Source: Clostridium sp. CX1
GTDB lineage: Bacteria; Bacillota; Clostridia; Clostridiales; Clostridiaceae
Reading direction: 5' to 3'
NCBI RefSeq assembly: GCF_025398335.1
Contig: NZ_JAODOO010000011.1
Span: 97,408 to 161,407, forward strand
DNA length: 64,000 bases
This document shows positions 27,153-36,781 of this stretch, one piece after another. Position 1 is the stretch's first letter; each line of letters begins with the position of its first letter. The notes under the pieces were generated by a model. It saw only the letters and a list, made by a program, of their open reading frames with translations, searched no databases and was not told the origin of the DNA. The translations under genes and the position numbers were made by a program.

Positions 27153-28520
27153 CTAGATTTTTGCAAGAACTCTCGCTAAGTAAACTCCGCTTGCAGATGC
27201 TTGTGATAGCGAATGTGTAACTCCTGACCCATCCCCTAATGCATATAATCCTTTAACACTTGTCTCTAGGTTTGTATCAACTTCTACTTTTGAGTTGTAA
27301 AACTTCACTTCTACTCCATATAATAGTGTATCTTCATTTGCTGTGCCTGGGGCTATGTTGTTAAGGGCATATATCATTTCTATAATATCATCTAGCTGTC
27401 TCTTAGGAATTACAAGACTTAAATCCCCTGGAGTAGCTTTTAATGTTGGTATTGTAAAACTCTTAGCCATTCTACGTTCATTAGTTCTTCTTCCATTTAC
27501 TAAGTCTCCAAACCTTTGAACTAATACGCCTCCACCAAGCATATTACTTAGTCTCGCAATAGATTCTCCATACTCATTGCTATCCCTAAACGGCTCAGTG
27601 AAATGATTAGATACCAGAAGTGCAAAGTTTGTATTTCCTGTATGAAGTTTTGGATCAGAATAACTATGTCCATTTACAGTTATTATACCATTAGTATTTT
27701 CATTTACTACCTCTCCATGAGGATTCATACAGAATGTTCTTACCATATCATTATATTTTTTTGTTTTATATACAATTTTGCTCTCATAAACCTCTTTAGT
27801 TATATGCTCAAAAATTTCTGCTGGTAATTCTACACGGACTCCTATATCAACTCTATTGCTTTCTGTTCTTATTCCCATTTTATCACAGACTTTTGAAATC
27901 CACTTAGAACCTGAACGACCAGTTGCTAACACTAATTTATCAGAAGTAAAAGTCTCTCTGTTTGTAATAACTGAAAATTGTTCTTCTGACTTATCAATAT
28001 CTAAAACTTCTGTGTCAAATAACATTTCCACCTTGTCTTTTAGAAACTTATATATGTTAGATAATATAACTAAATTTCTGTCTGTGCCTAAATGCCTTAC
28101 CTTAGCATCCAAAAGATGTAAATCATGTTGTAAAGCCTTACTTTTTAGTTCTGAATTAGCAGTAGAATAAAGCTTAGCCTCTGCTCCACCCATCTCACAT
28201 AGAACTTCATCAACATAATTCATTAGATTTATGGCTTCATCTTTTCCTACATACTTGTAAAGTTCTCCACCAAAGTTATTTGTTATATTATATTTACCAT
28301 CAGATAAACTTCCAGCCCCTCCGTATCCATTCATGATGTTACATACAGAACAGTGTATGCAAGCCTTTATCTTTTTTCCATCTATAGGACATACTCTTTT
28401 TTCTAAACTATGACCTTTCTCAATCATTAATATTTTCATATTAGGATTTACCTTTACCAATTCATAGGCAGTGAAAATTCCACTAGCCCCTGCACCAACA
28501 ATAATTATATCGTATTTCAT
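27153..28520 (-). CDS. FAD-dependent dehydrogenase of the COG2509 type
   Basis: 455 residues from the ATG at 28520, with AGGAGG six bases upstream; a TTG six codons earlier would contain the Shine-Dalgarno sequence. The FAD fold opens DIIIVGAGASGIFTAYEL. A four-cysteine segment follows (CPIDGKKIKACIHCSVC, residues about 44-60) that could ligate a metal or act in redox. The C-terminus has GLYALGDGSGVTHSLSQASASGVYLA. The family is widespread and uncharacterised. A neighbouring-gene clue is absent: purA lies downstream on the same strand but about 120 bases away. Confidence 0.8.
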   Translation of the reverse strand: MKYDIIIVGAGASGIFTAYELVKVNPNMKILMIEKGHSLEKRVCPIDGKKIKACIHCSVCNIMNGYGGAGSLSDGKYNITNNFGGELYKYVGKDEAINLMNYVDEVLCEMGGAEAKLYSTANSELKSKALQHDLHLLDAKVRHLGTDRNLVILSNIYKFLKDKVEMLFDTEVLDIDKSEEQFSVITNRETFTSDKLVLATGRSGSKWISKVCDKMGIRTESNRVDIGVRVELPAEIFEHITKEVYESKIVYKTKKYNDMVRTFCMNPHGEVVNENTNGIITVNGHSYSDPKLHTGNTNFALLVSNHFTEPFRDSNEYGESIARLSNMLGGGVLVQRFGDLVNGRRTNERRMAKSFTIPTLKATPGDLSLVIPKRQLDDIIEMIYALNNIAPGTANEDTLLYGVEVKFYNSKVEVDTNLETSVKGLYALGDGSGVTHSLSQASASGVYLARVLAKI

Positions 28521-28817
28521 AAATACCCTCCTATGCAAATGTTATAAAAGGCGAACATTTTATTATACTATTCGAGCAGCTAAATTATTACTATAAAATT
28601 AAATTTTAAATTTCTTAATGAATTCTTTACTCTCTAATGGTATCAAAAGTAACTATTATAGTCAATAAAAATACGAATATTTAATGAGTAATCAATTTTA
28701 AAGTTCGCAATTCCTATGCTTTGTTTAGTTTTTTGACCATAATATAAATATTAAAGCTTCTAATTTCTTATAATTAAAATAAAATCCAGCTGGATTCCAT
28801 AGTCCAGCTGGTATAAT
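28521..28817. other. AT-rich intergenic region
   Basis: Holds the Shine-Dalgarno region of the COG2509-type gene at its left end and the DUF3006 terminator at its right end. Otherwise I see no gene or convincing promoter. Confidence 0.5.
28774..28811 (-). terminator. Terminator after the DUF3006 gene
   Basis: TCCAGCTGGA repeated as the two arms of a 9-bp stem (28786-28811), followed on the minus strand by TTTTATTTTAAT. It is seven bases past the stop. Confidence 0.85.
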
Positions 28818-29027
28818 TTATTTCCACATATCATCAGTCAAATTACTTATATATTTAGTTCTTTTTTTTGTTTCTTCTAGATTTATAGTTATTGTTTTAT
28901 CAATATTTAATACATAACCTTCCTTTGCTTCTTCCGGGATCTTATTTCTTTCTATACTAATTGTACTCTTATCTTCTAATTCTATAATAGCAAAGTATCC
29001 TTCAAATCTATCAATAATTCCAATCAT
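28818..29027 (-). CDS. DUF3006 small protein
   Basis: 69 residues. The sequence MIGIIDRFEGYFAIIELEDKSTISIERNKIPEEAKEGYVL matches DUF3006, a small beta-rich domain of unknown function in Firmicutes, often beside metallo-beta-lactamase-like or secreted proteins. AAGGAGAG precedes the ATG. Here it follows a hybrid histidine kinase by 51 bases on the same strand, so the two may share a transcript, but no functional link is evident. Confidence 0.75.
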   Translation of the reverse strand: MIGIIDRFEGYFAIIELEDKSTISIERNKIPEEAKEGYVLNIDKTITINLEETKKRTKYISNLTDDMWK

Positions 29028-29078
29028 AGTACAATCTCTCCTTATTAGCTGTTTTTTAATATTATAAGCAGCATACTA

Positions 29079-30707
29079 TTATAAAAGATATAATAATAAA
29101 GGGCTTCCATCTATATTATTAATTTTGGTATTGCTAATTAAAATGTTATTATTACCATCATCTTTTACCATATTGTATACAGTCTTAAGTAATTCCTCTA
29201 CATTAAAAGGTTTAGATATATAATCATCCATTCCAGCATCAATAAGCTTTTCCCTATCTCCTTTTAGCGCATAAGCTGTTAACGCTATAATTGGAATATG
29301 TTTATCCTTATTTTCTTCAGATTTTCTTATTAATTTTGTGGCTTGTATTCCATCCATTATTGGCATTTGTATGTCCATTAGCACTAAATCATATTTCTTA
29401 TTTTGTGCCATTTCTACGGCTTCTTGACCATTGTTTGCTACATCACATGTATGTCCGTATTTTTTTAATAGATTATACATAACCATTTGGCTTGCCTTGT
29501 CATCTTCAACTACTAAAATACTTAATTTTCTTTTCTTCTTTCCAGTTCCACTATTTCTATCTACAATATTTATTGAATTAAATCTCTTCCCCTTAACTAA
29601 AGCTATGCTGAATGTAAATGTTGTTCCTACATCCTTCTTACTTTTTACCTCTATTTTTCCGCCCATCAATTCTACAAGACCTTTGCAAATAGAAAGCCCT
29701 AATCCTGTTCCTTTATTTTTCTTAATATAATTCTTTTGGTGTATTTGACCAATATTCTTAAATATTTTAGGTATATCTTTTTTATCTATGCCTATTCCAG
29801 TATCTTTTACAGATATCTTCAAGTTTACTTTGTCACCAATAGAATCTTCCTTTTCAATAGCTAAGGATACCATACCCTCTTTTGTAAATTCTATAGCATT
29901 GTCGATAAGATTGTCCAATACTTGTTTTATCTTACCAGGATCGCCAGTAAGCGTTTCTGGAATAGTATCATCTAGGCTAAACTTAAAATCTAATTTATGC
30001 TCCAAGGCTTTTTGGCTTTTAACTTTCACAATCTCAGTAATTAGGTCTTTAAAATTAAACTCAATATTCTCTATTTTTACTTTTTCTAGTTGTATTTTCG
30101 AAAATTCCATTATGCTGTTTACAATGTTGAGTAATCTAGAACTACTCATCTTTACTAAATTAAGATTTTCTTTCTGTTCTGAATTTAAAGCTGTCATTAG
30201 TGTTAAATCAGTCATTCCGATTATTCCACTAATAGCTGTTCTTATTTCATGGCTAACATTAATAAGAAACTTACTTCTATTCAAATTATTACTTTCTGCA
30301 TCATTCTTTTCTTTCCTCAGTCTATCTTCTAACAGCTTTCTTTCAGTAAGATCATTCAGCATAATTATATTCCCCTGTAGTAAGTTGTTTGTGTCAAGTA
30401 TTGGGGTAATCCTAATTTCAAAATGTCTTATACCTATTTTTGTTGTTATATTCTTCTCAAAAACATTTTCTGAACTTAAATTTTCTTTATTTTCCTGCCT
30501 AGAAAACTTAACCATAATATCTTCTAGATTTTCCTCTAAACTTAAAATATCAAATGTATCCTTTGCCCTACCATTTAACTTACAAATATTATTTACCCTA
30601 TCTAACATTGCAATAGGGTATGGTAAAAGTTCAAATATATCCTCATAATTAAAATTATAATTACTTAAATTCAATTCCCCATTATTTTCATTAGATTCGC
30701 TTAACAA
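29079..30707 (-). CDS. Soluble PAS hybrid histidine kinase with C-terminal receiver
   Basis: 542 residues, TTG start. Domains in order: a PAS sensor (about 20-125), a short coiled coil, HisKA (about 140-210) with phospho-acceptor His153 in VSHEIRTAIS, an HATPase (about 255-372) with N box DNLIDNAIEF, DTGIGI and GTGLGLS, then a receiver (about 395-510) with Asp445 in VLMDIQMPIMDG. The residue after SHEIRT is Ala where most kinases have Pro. No transmembrane segment is present, so the signal is cytoplasmic. There is no adjacent output regulator; it is an orphan, possibly feeding a phosphorelay such as the sporulation pathway. The family fits clostridial orphan kinases. Confidence 0.88.
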   Translation of the reverse strand: MLSESNENNGELNLSNYNFNYEDIFELLPYPIAMLDRVNNICKLNGRAKDTFDILSLEENLEDIMVKFSRQENKENLSSENVFEKNITTKIGIRHFEIRITPILDTNNLLQGNIIMLNDLTERKLLEDRLRKEKNDAESNNLNRSKFLINVSHEIRTAISGIIGMTDLTLMTALNSEQKENLNLVKMSSSRLLNIVNSIMEFSKIQLEKVKIENIEFNFKDLITEIVKVKSQKALEHKLDFKFSLDDTIPETLTGDPGKIKQVLDNLIDNAIEFTKEGMVSLAIEKEDSIGDKVNLKISVKDTGIGIDKKDIPKIFKNIGQIHQKNYIKKNKGTGLGLSICKGLVELMGGKIEVKSKKDVGTTFTFSIALVKGKRFNSINIVDRNSGTGKKKRKLSILVVEDDKASQMVMYNLLKKYGHTCDVANNGQEAVEMAQNKKYDLVLMDIQMPIMDGIQATKLIRKSEENKDKHIPIIALTAYALKGDREKLIDAGMDDYISKPFNVEELLKTVYNMVKDDGNNNILISNTKINNIDGSPLLLYLL

Positions 30708-30794
30708 ACCTATTCCCCCTAACTACTGATAGAATATTTATCTGAATCTTAAATAAATAATAAATTATTAAATATTTTAACCCTATTGTTTTTA

Positions 30795-30822
30795 ATTATA
30801 ATATATGAGAAAAAAAATTCAA
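30795..30822 (-). promoter_or_regulatory. Promoter of the hybrid kinase gene
   Basis: TTGAAT (30817-30822), a 16-base spacer and TATAAT (30795-30800) on the minus strand, about 88 bases before the TTG start. Confidence 0.55.
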
Positions 30823-30910
30823 CACATTTTTGTATATATGAGAAATAATAATCAATTTTCCATTATGTGTATTACAAAATCATACAAATTTCTATATCAC
30901 TATAAATAAA

Positions 30911-30939
30911 AATACCAAGGTTATAAGAACCTTGGTATT
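30911..30939. terminator. Terminator after tRNA-Thr(CGU)
   Basis: AATACCAAGGTT / AACCTTGGTATT with a 5-base loop, followed on the minus strand by TTTTATTT and on the plus strand by TTTTTG. It lies nine bases from the tRNA 3' end. Confidence 0.85.
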
Positions 30940-30947
30940 TTTTGTAA

Positions 30948-31020
30948 TGCTCCTAGCAGGACTTGAACCTGTGGCCCGCTGGTTACGAATCAGCTACTCT
31001 ACCAACTGAGCTATAGGAGC
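30948..31020 (-). tRNA. tRNA-Thr (anticodon CGU)
   Basis: A 73-base cloverleaf, GCTCCTA/TAGGAGC acceptor, anticodon loop TTCGTAA (anticodon CGT). CCA is not encoded, unlike the eight tRNAs in the 20.5-21.2 kb array. Two A-C mismatches are visible, at 31-39 of the anticodon stem and 49-65 of the T stem. It lies 46 bases after dnaB with no obvious promoter between, so it may be processed from the dnaB transcript. Confidence 0.88.
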
Positions 31021-31066
31021 ATACTATAGAAACTCATACTAATATTATATAAGTTTTTTATTTATA

Positions 31067-32401
31067 TTATTCTTGGTGTATAACATCAAGATTACCAAAC
31101 TTACTAAATTGGCCAAGCCAAGCTAGTTTTACTGTACCAGTAGGACCGTTTCTTTGCTTTGCAATTATACATTCTCCTACATTCTTTTCTTCTGTTTCCT
31201 TATTATAATATTCATCTCTATACAAAAACATAACTAAGTCTGCGTCCTGCTCTATAGACCCAGATTCTCTGAGGTCTGACAGCATTGGCCTATGATCAGT
31301 TCTTTGCTCAGGAGCACGAGATAACTGAGATAAAGCAACAACAGGGCACTGCATTTCCTTAGCTATAGCTTTAATAGATCTTGATATCTCTGATACCTCT
31401 TGTTGTCTACTTTCAGAGCCTTTACCACCTGACATAAGCTGAAGATAGTCAATAAGTATTAAATCTATTCCATGCTCCATTTTTAATCTTCTACACTTAG
31501 ATCTCATTTCCATTACAGTTATACCTGCTGTGTCATCTATAAATATCTTAGCAGCAGCTAGTGGCCCTGATGCTTTGGCTATATTCTCCCAGTCTTTATC
31601 ATCAAGGTTACCTGTTCTAAGCTTTAGCATATCTACATGGGCCTGTGAGCATAATAATTTATATGCAAGCTGCTCCTTAGACATTTCTAGGGAAAAAATT
31701 GCTACGCTTTTTCCCTCTCTTAAAGCAGCATATTCTGCAATATTTAAAGCAAAAGTTGTTTTTCCCATTGAAGGTCTTGCTGCAATTAGCACCATATCTC
31801 CTTTTTGAAAACCAGAAGTTTTTGCATCAAGTTCTCTGAACCCAGAAGGAACTCCTGTCGTTTGTCCTTTATTGTTAAATAATCTTTCTATTTCTAAAAA
31901 GCCTCTTTCAAGAACAGCATTCATAGGTTCAAAATCTGATGTACTTCTATTGTTGGAAATATTAAATATTTCCTTCTCAGCTAAATCAACAACGCCTAAG
32001 ACATCATCTTGACTACTATAACTTTCCTCTATTATTTTAGTAGATGACCTTATAAGTTTTCTAAGTACGGCCTTATCTTTTACTATATTTATATATGAAT
32101 GAATATTTGCCGTAGAAACTACTGATCCACTTAGTTCACTTATATATGTTAATCCCCCAGCCGACTCCAACTGACCCTTAGATTTGAGATTTTCCGTAAG
32201 GGTTATTATATCTACAGCTGTGTCTTTCTGATATAAATCTAATATTGCACTAAAAATAACTTTATGTGCATCTTTATAAAAGTCTTCAGTTTGTAAAACT
32301 TCCATAGCTTCTGCTATGGAAGTTTTGTCTACAAGCATTGACCCTATTACACTTTGTTCTGCCTCTATACTCTGCGGCATACTTCTAAGAGGTGTATCCA
32401 T
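31067..32401 (-). CDS. dnaB: Replicative DNA helicase DnaB
   Basis: 444 residues. The hexameric 5'-3' helicase of the replication fork. The N-terminal domain (about 1-110) starts PQSIEAEQSVIGSML; the RecA-like domain has Walker A ARPSMGKTT, Walker B LILIDYLQLMSG and the DLRESGSIEQDAD motif. No intein is present. AAGGAG is nine bases before the ATG. It follows rplI and lonC in the same run, a typical Firmicute arrangement (rplI-dnaB) here interrupted by lonC. Note that in Bacillus subtilis the orthologue is named dnaC. Confidence 0.96.
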   Translation of the reverse strand: MDTPLRSMPQSIEAEQSVIGSMLVDKTSIAEAMEVLQTEDFYKDAHKVIFSAILDLYQKDTAVDIITLTENLKSKGQLESAGGLTYISELSGSVVSTANIHSYINIVKDKAVLRKLIRSSTKIIEESYSSQDDVLGVVDLAEKEIFNISNNRSTSDFEPMNAVLERGFLEIERLFNNKGQTTGVPSGFRELDAKTSGFQKGDMVLIAARPSMGKTTFALNIAEYAALREGKSVAIFSLEMSKEQLAYKLLCSQAHVDMLKLRTGNLDDKDWENIAKASGPLAAAKIFIDDTAGITVMEMRSKCRRLKMEHGIDLILIDYLQLMSGGKGSESRQQEVSEISRSIKAIAKEMQCPVVALSQLSRAPEQRTDHRPMLSDLRESGSIEQDADLVMFLYRDEYYNKETEEKNVGECIIAKQRNGPTGTVKLAWLGQFSKFGNLDVIHQE

Positions 32402-32428
32402 CCGTTCTCTCTCTCCTTAGTAATGACT

Positions 32429-34324
32429 CTAAAACACCAATGCCATTAGCTCCTCTATGTCCTTAACTACTTTAACATCAATATCATCAAGCCCTTGTGG
32501 GATTTCCTTTGAATTATCATCAGGTATAATTACTAAATTAATACCCTTTCGTCTTGCTCCATATACCTTCTCGAATATACCTCCAACTGGCTTTACTTTA
32601 CCTCTTAATGATATTTCACCAGTTACAGCTACATCTTGTCTTAATGGTTTATCTAAAAGAGCACTTATAATACATACTGTAATAGCTGCTCCAGCAGAAG
32701 GACCATCAATTCTTCCCCCACCAACTATATTTACATGTATATCGTAATCACTTATATCTTTATTAGTTATTTTTCTTATGACAGAAGCAGCATTAAATAC
32801 TGAATCCTTTGCCATACTTCCGGCAGTATCGTTAAATCTTACTATGCCTCTTCCCTTTTCCTTTGCTTCAAAAACTGCAGCCTCAATTTCTAAAGTAGAA
32901 CCTATATATCCGCTTACCCCTAATCCATATATATGTCCAACATCATATCTTGCCTCTGTGTTAACTACCTCAAAAGGAACAAGTCTACCTATAGATATAA
33001 CTTGTTTCAAATCTTCAATTGTTACTTTTATCTTATCTTCTAATACTGAACCATCTCTATTATAAAGTACATAACCATAAACATCTGACAAAATATTAAC
33101 TGCTTTTCTTCCTTCTATAGTATATCTACTTATAAGTTCTGAGACTCCATTATCTAATTCTATATTAAGCTTTTCAGCTGCATTTTCTACTATTTGTTGT
33201 ATATCCTTTGAAGTTAGGGGCTCAAAATAAACTTCTGTACATCTTGACCTTAAAGCTGGATTAATTTCACTTGGTTCTCTTGTCGTAGCACCAATAAGTA
33301 TAAAATCTGCCGGTGCTCCATTTTCAAAAAGATACTTAATATACTTTGGAGTATTGTCATCATCTGGATCGTAATATGAAGATGAAAACTCAACTCTTTT
33401 ATCTTCTAACACCTTTAATAACTTATTTTGCAACATTTCATCTAATTCACCAATTTCATCAATAAAAAGAACCCCTCCATGAGCTTCCGTAACAAGTCCA
33501 AGTTTTGGTTCTGGAACTCCTGTTTCAGCTAAATCTCTTTTAGTTCCTTGGTATATTGGGTCGTGTACTGATCCTAATAATGGATTTGTTATCTCTCTTG
33601 GATCCCATCTTAATGTAGTTCCATCAACCTCTATAAACTTAGCATCTTTCTTAAAGGGAGTATGTTTTAATTTCTTAATTTCTTCTAATGCAAGTCTTGC
33701 TGCCGTTGTTTTTCCTACTCCTGGAGGTCCATATAATATTATATGTTGTGGATATGGTGAAGCTATTTTTGATAAAATTGATTTTATTGCTCTTTCCTGT
33801 CCAACAATTTCAGAAAAAGACTCTGGTCTTAAAAGACCTTGGATGCTTTTGTTTAGCTTTTTAGAATCTAAAACCTCTAATTCAGCATATTTCTTTAAGG
33901 TTTTCGCATTTTCTGGTCCCTTTTGTTTCTTTAAAATACTTAACCTAACTTCATCCATATACCTATCTTGCTTTTCCATTATGTTCTTTTCAACTTCTGT
34001 CTCTATTTTATTCTTAACATATTTTTTAGCTAAAAGTTCTGAAATCCAAATATTAGTATCTTCTAAAGCTTCATATACGTTTGACTCATCTGGGATTGAC
34101 TTTAGGCCCTTACCATCACTTATAATCTTATTTAAGGCATATATTCTTTTAAATATATCTTTACTTTTTATATAGCCTTGCAATTTAAACTTTACTGTCC
34201 TTGCTCTTACAGTTCCTTCATCTATTACTTTATTCAGAATTTCATATAAAACATTTACTTGAGTATCTATAGGTATTGTATTCATTATTTCTTGTTCTAG
34301 CTCATCTACAAATTGTGACTTCAC
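32429..34324 (-). CDS. lonC: Sporulation-associated Lon-family protease LonC
   Basis: 631 residues from a GTG with AAGGGGG eight bases upstream. ATP-dependent serine protease of the LonB/LonC type. It has an N-terminal helical region (1-160) instead of the LonA substrate-binding domain, an AAA+ domain with Walker A GPPGVGKTT and Walker B GVLFIDEIGELD, and a C-terminal Lon protease domain with the catalytic Ser in DGPSAGAA and Lys in KVKPVGGIFEK. The length and N-terminus match the family called spore_lon_C, found in endospore formers. It lies between rplI and dnaB. Substrates are unknown. Confidence 0.88.
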   Translation of the reverse strand: MKSQFVDELEQEIMNTIPIDTQVNVLYEILNKVIDEGTVRARTVKFKLQGYIKSKDIFKRIYALNKIISDGKGLKSIPDESNVYEALEDTNIWISELLAKKYVKNKIETEVEKNIMEKQDRYMDEVRLSILKKQKGPENAKTLKKYAELEVLDSKKLNKSIQGLLRPESFSEIVGQERAIKSILSKIASPYPQHIILYGPPGVGKTTAARLALEEIKKLKHTPFKKDAKFIEVDGTTLRWDPREITNPLLGSVHDPIYQGTKRDLAETGVPEPKLGLVTEAHGGVLFIDEIGELDEMLQNKLLKVLEDKRVEFSSSYYDPDDDNTPKYIKYLFENGAPADFILIGATTREPSEINPALRSRCTEVYFEPLTSKDIQQIVENAAEKLNIELDNGVSELISRYTIEGRKAVNILSDVYGYVLYNRDGSVLEDKIKVTIEDLKQVISIGRLVPFEVVNTEARYDVGHIYGLGVSGYIGSTLEIEAAVFEAKEKGRGIVRFNDTAGSMAKDSVFNAASVIRKITNKDISDYDIHVNIVGGGRIDGPSAGAAITVCIISALLDKPLRQDVAVTGEISLRGKVKPVGGIFEKVYGARRKGINLVIIPDDNSKEIPQGLDDIDVKVVKDIEELMALVF

Positions 34325-34336
34325 ACAGTTTCCCCC

Positions 34337-34780
34337 TTAATTTTCTCCAATCACCACTTTAACCTTTGTGGAGATTTCAGGATATAATTTAACCTCTACA
34401 TCATAACTACCCAGTTGTCTTATTGTATCTACTACAATCTTTTTCTTATCAATCTTCAAATTAAGCTTCTTATTTAATTCGTCTGCTATGTCCTTAGCAG
34501 TTATCGAACCAAATAGTCTTCCATTCTCACCTGACTTTACAGTAAGCTTTATTTCTTTTCCTTTTAAGCTTTCAGCAAGTTTTTGAGCTGCTTCTATTTC
34601 AGCAAGCTTTTGTCTTCTCTCTGCTTCCTTTTTATTATTTAAGATATGAAGATTTGAATCTGTAGCTTCCTGTGCAAGTCCTCTTGGAAATAGATAATTT
34701 CTTGCATATCCATCTGAACTATTTACTATATCTCCTTTTTTTCCTAGTGATTTTACGTCTTTTAATAATATAACCTTCAT
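34337..34780 (-). CDS. rplI: 50S ribosomal protein L9
   Basis: 147 residues. The N-terminal RNA-binding domain [19 protein letters not shown] with NYLFPRGLA, a long connecting helix, and the C-terminal domain [19 protein letters not shown] are standard. The ATG directly follows the gdpP stop (TAAATG), so translation is coupled. L9 binds 23S rRNA at the base of L1 stalk and aids frame maintenance. Confidence 0.97.
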   Translation of the reverse strand: MKVILLKDVKSLGKKGDIVNSSDGYARNYLFPRGLAQEATDSNLHILNNKKEAERRQKLAEIEAAQKLAESLKGKEIKLTVKSGENGRLFGSITAKDIADELNKKLNLKIDKKKIVVDTIRQLGSYDVEVKLYPEISTKVKVVIGEN

Positions 34781-36766
34781 TTACTCTTCACCTTCCCTGA
34801 TATATTTGCCTATGGCATCCTTTAGCTTTAATAAAGCTTCATCTACTGTAACATATTTGAGTTTTGCCCCTGCCATAGTCATATGCCCTCCTCCACCTAA
34901 GGATTCAAGTATAAGCTGTACATTTACATCACCAAGCGATCTTCCACTAATAAAAACTTCTTCTTTTATTTTAACAAAAACAAAAGACGCTTGAATACCT
35001 GTAATATTTAGCAGCTCATCCGCCGCTTGTGCAGCTAATACAGTATCTTCTATTTCCTCTGGACATATTGCTATAGCAATGTTATTAAATACCTTTACTG
35101 ACCTAATAATCTCAGATCTTTTCAAATAATTCTCTAAATCATCTGCAAAAAACCTTTTCACATCTATGGTATCTGCTCCAAGTCTTCTTAGGAAAGAAGC
35201 AGCTTCGAAAGTTCTCACTCCTGTTTTAAAACAGAAATTTTTAGTATCAACAAATATTCCTGCAAGAAGTGCTTCTGCCTCTATAATCTTAACCTTTGGT
35301 TTTTCCACCATGTACTGAAGCATTTCAGTAACTAATTCAGATGTTGAAGATGCATATGGTTCTATATAACTTAACAAAGCTCCTTCTATAAAATCTGCCG
35401 ACTTTCTATGATGATCTACAATAACTATTTTCTTAAATTTATCTACTACATTAATGTTTTGGACATATCCTCTACTATGCACGTCTACTAATATAAGTAT
35501 ACTATTTTCATCTGAATTCTCAATACATTCTTTACTATTTATAAATACTCCCTCATAATCATCTTCATTTTTAATCTTTTCTAGTATAGGCCTTACACTA
35601 TTATTTGTTGGATCAAATATTATAAAGCCTTCCTTCCCTAACAATTTTACTGCCCTATAAAGTCCAACAGCTGCTCCTAGGCAATCTATGTCAGGATTTA
35701 TGTGCCCCATTATAAAAACTCTGTTACTTTCATTTATTAAATCCACTAACGCATGGGCTATAACTCTAGCTCTAACTTTAGTTCTTTTTTCCACTTCCTT
35801 AGTTTTTCCACCATAAAACAGAAGCTTTTCTCCATTCTTAACAATTGCCTGGTCTCCGCCTCTACCAAGTGCTAATTCCTTAGCTGAAACAGCATAGTTC
35901 TCATTTATTAAAGGTGTTTCTCCACCTCTCCCTACCCCTATACTTAAAGTCACTGCCAAAGTATTTCCCATATTTATTTCTCTTATATTATCTAGTATAT
36001 CAAACTTTCTTTCCATCTCTTTTTCAATATACTTATTTTGAATTGATAGTATATACTTATTTTCATCATATTTCCTAATCATGGCATTTACACTTTGGGC
36101 ATACATACTTATAGTTCTTTCTATTTCTGCAATTATTAAAGGTCTTTTATCTTCTTCCAAAGTCTTTACAACATCGTCAAAGTTATCAACTTCTATAAGC
36201 ATTACTGTTTCTTTATTTGCATCTATTGCCTCAACTATCTGAAACATATCTGTAACATCATAAAAATATAAAAGAACTATTTTGTCCTTAGGATCTTCAT
36301 ATGTATCTACCACATTTGTGTATATATGATAATATCTTCCCTTAACCCTAGCATATCTAAATAAGTTTTCCTTACCTTCTAATGCTTGCTTCAAGTTAAA
36401 TTCTTTTATCATGCCTCGTATATTTTTATTTAATATATCTTCTCCTTTTAGTACTGATGAGAGGTTTTGATTATACCAAAGTATATCACCCTCGGCACCT
36501 ACTATTATCAATGGAAATGGTAATTTTAAAAGAGTAGTTCTTGTAGCATTATCAAGCTTAGATGAAAAATCCTCTATAAATTTTTTCCATTCGTTTTTTC
36601 TGACCTTAGTATTTCTTATATTATAAGCCACAAGTAATGCATATAAACTTATAGATACCATACCTATAGTTGTATGACCATAAATTATTAGTACAACAAT
36701 AAAAATAGCTATAATTATCATATACATCTTATTACTTGTTATGAAATAATTGTATTTATCATCCAT
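34781..36766 (-). CDS. gdpP: Cyclic-di-AMP phosphodiesterase GdpP (YybT)
   Basis: 661 residues. It degrades c-di-AMP to pApA and so affects cell-wall, potassium and beta-lactam tolerance. Two transmembrane segments lie at about residues 12-50. A PAS domain follows (about 65-160), then a degenerate GGDEF domain (about 170-300) lacking the GGDEF motif (GRGGDQA is in its place), then DHH ([25 protein letters not shown]) and DHHA1 (ending [13 protein letters not shown]). All DHH metal ligands appear intact. It is flanked by yybS and rplI, the usual Firmicute context. Confidence 0.93.
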   Translation of the reverse strand: MDDKYNYFITSNKMYMIIIAIFIVVLIIYGHTTIGMVSISLYALLVAYNIRNTKVRKNEWKKFIEDFSSKLDNATRTTLLKLPFPLIIVGAEGDILWYNQNLSSVLKGEDILNKNIRGMIKEFNLKQALEGKENLFRYARVKGRYYHIYTNVVDTYEDPKDKIVLLYFYDVTDMFQIVEAIDANKETVMLIEVDNFDDVVKTLEEDKRPLIIAEIERTISMYAQSVNAMIRKYDENKYILSIQNKYIEKEMERKFDILDNIREINMGNTLAVTLSIGVGRGGETPLINENYAVSAKELALGRGGDQAIVKNGEKLLFYGGKTKEVEKRTKVRARVIAHALVDLINESNRVFIMGHINPDIDCLGAAVGLYRAVKLLGKEGFIIFDPTNNSVRPILEKIKNEDDYEGVFINSKECIENSDENSILILVDVHSRGYVQNINVVDKFKKIVIVDHHRKSADFIEGALLSYIEPYASSTSELVTEMLQYMVEKPKVKIIEAEALLAGIFVDTKNFCFKTGVRTFEAASFLRRLGADTIDVKRFFADDLENYLKRSEIIRSVKVFNNIAIAICPEEIEDTVLAAQAADELLNITGIQASFVFVKIKEEVFISGRSLGDVNVQLILESLGGGGHMTMAGAKLKYVTVDEALLKLKDAIGKYIREGEE

Positions 36767-36781
36767 TCAATAAGCCTCCAA

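Noticed and set aside
29788..30648. A 286-codon plus-strand frame opposite the hybrid kinase
   Set aside because: It is antisense to a gene with intact kinase and receiver motifs. Its product is Ser/Leu/Ile/Phe-rich low-complexity sequence, typical of the complement of an AT-rich gene, with no ribosome-binding site.
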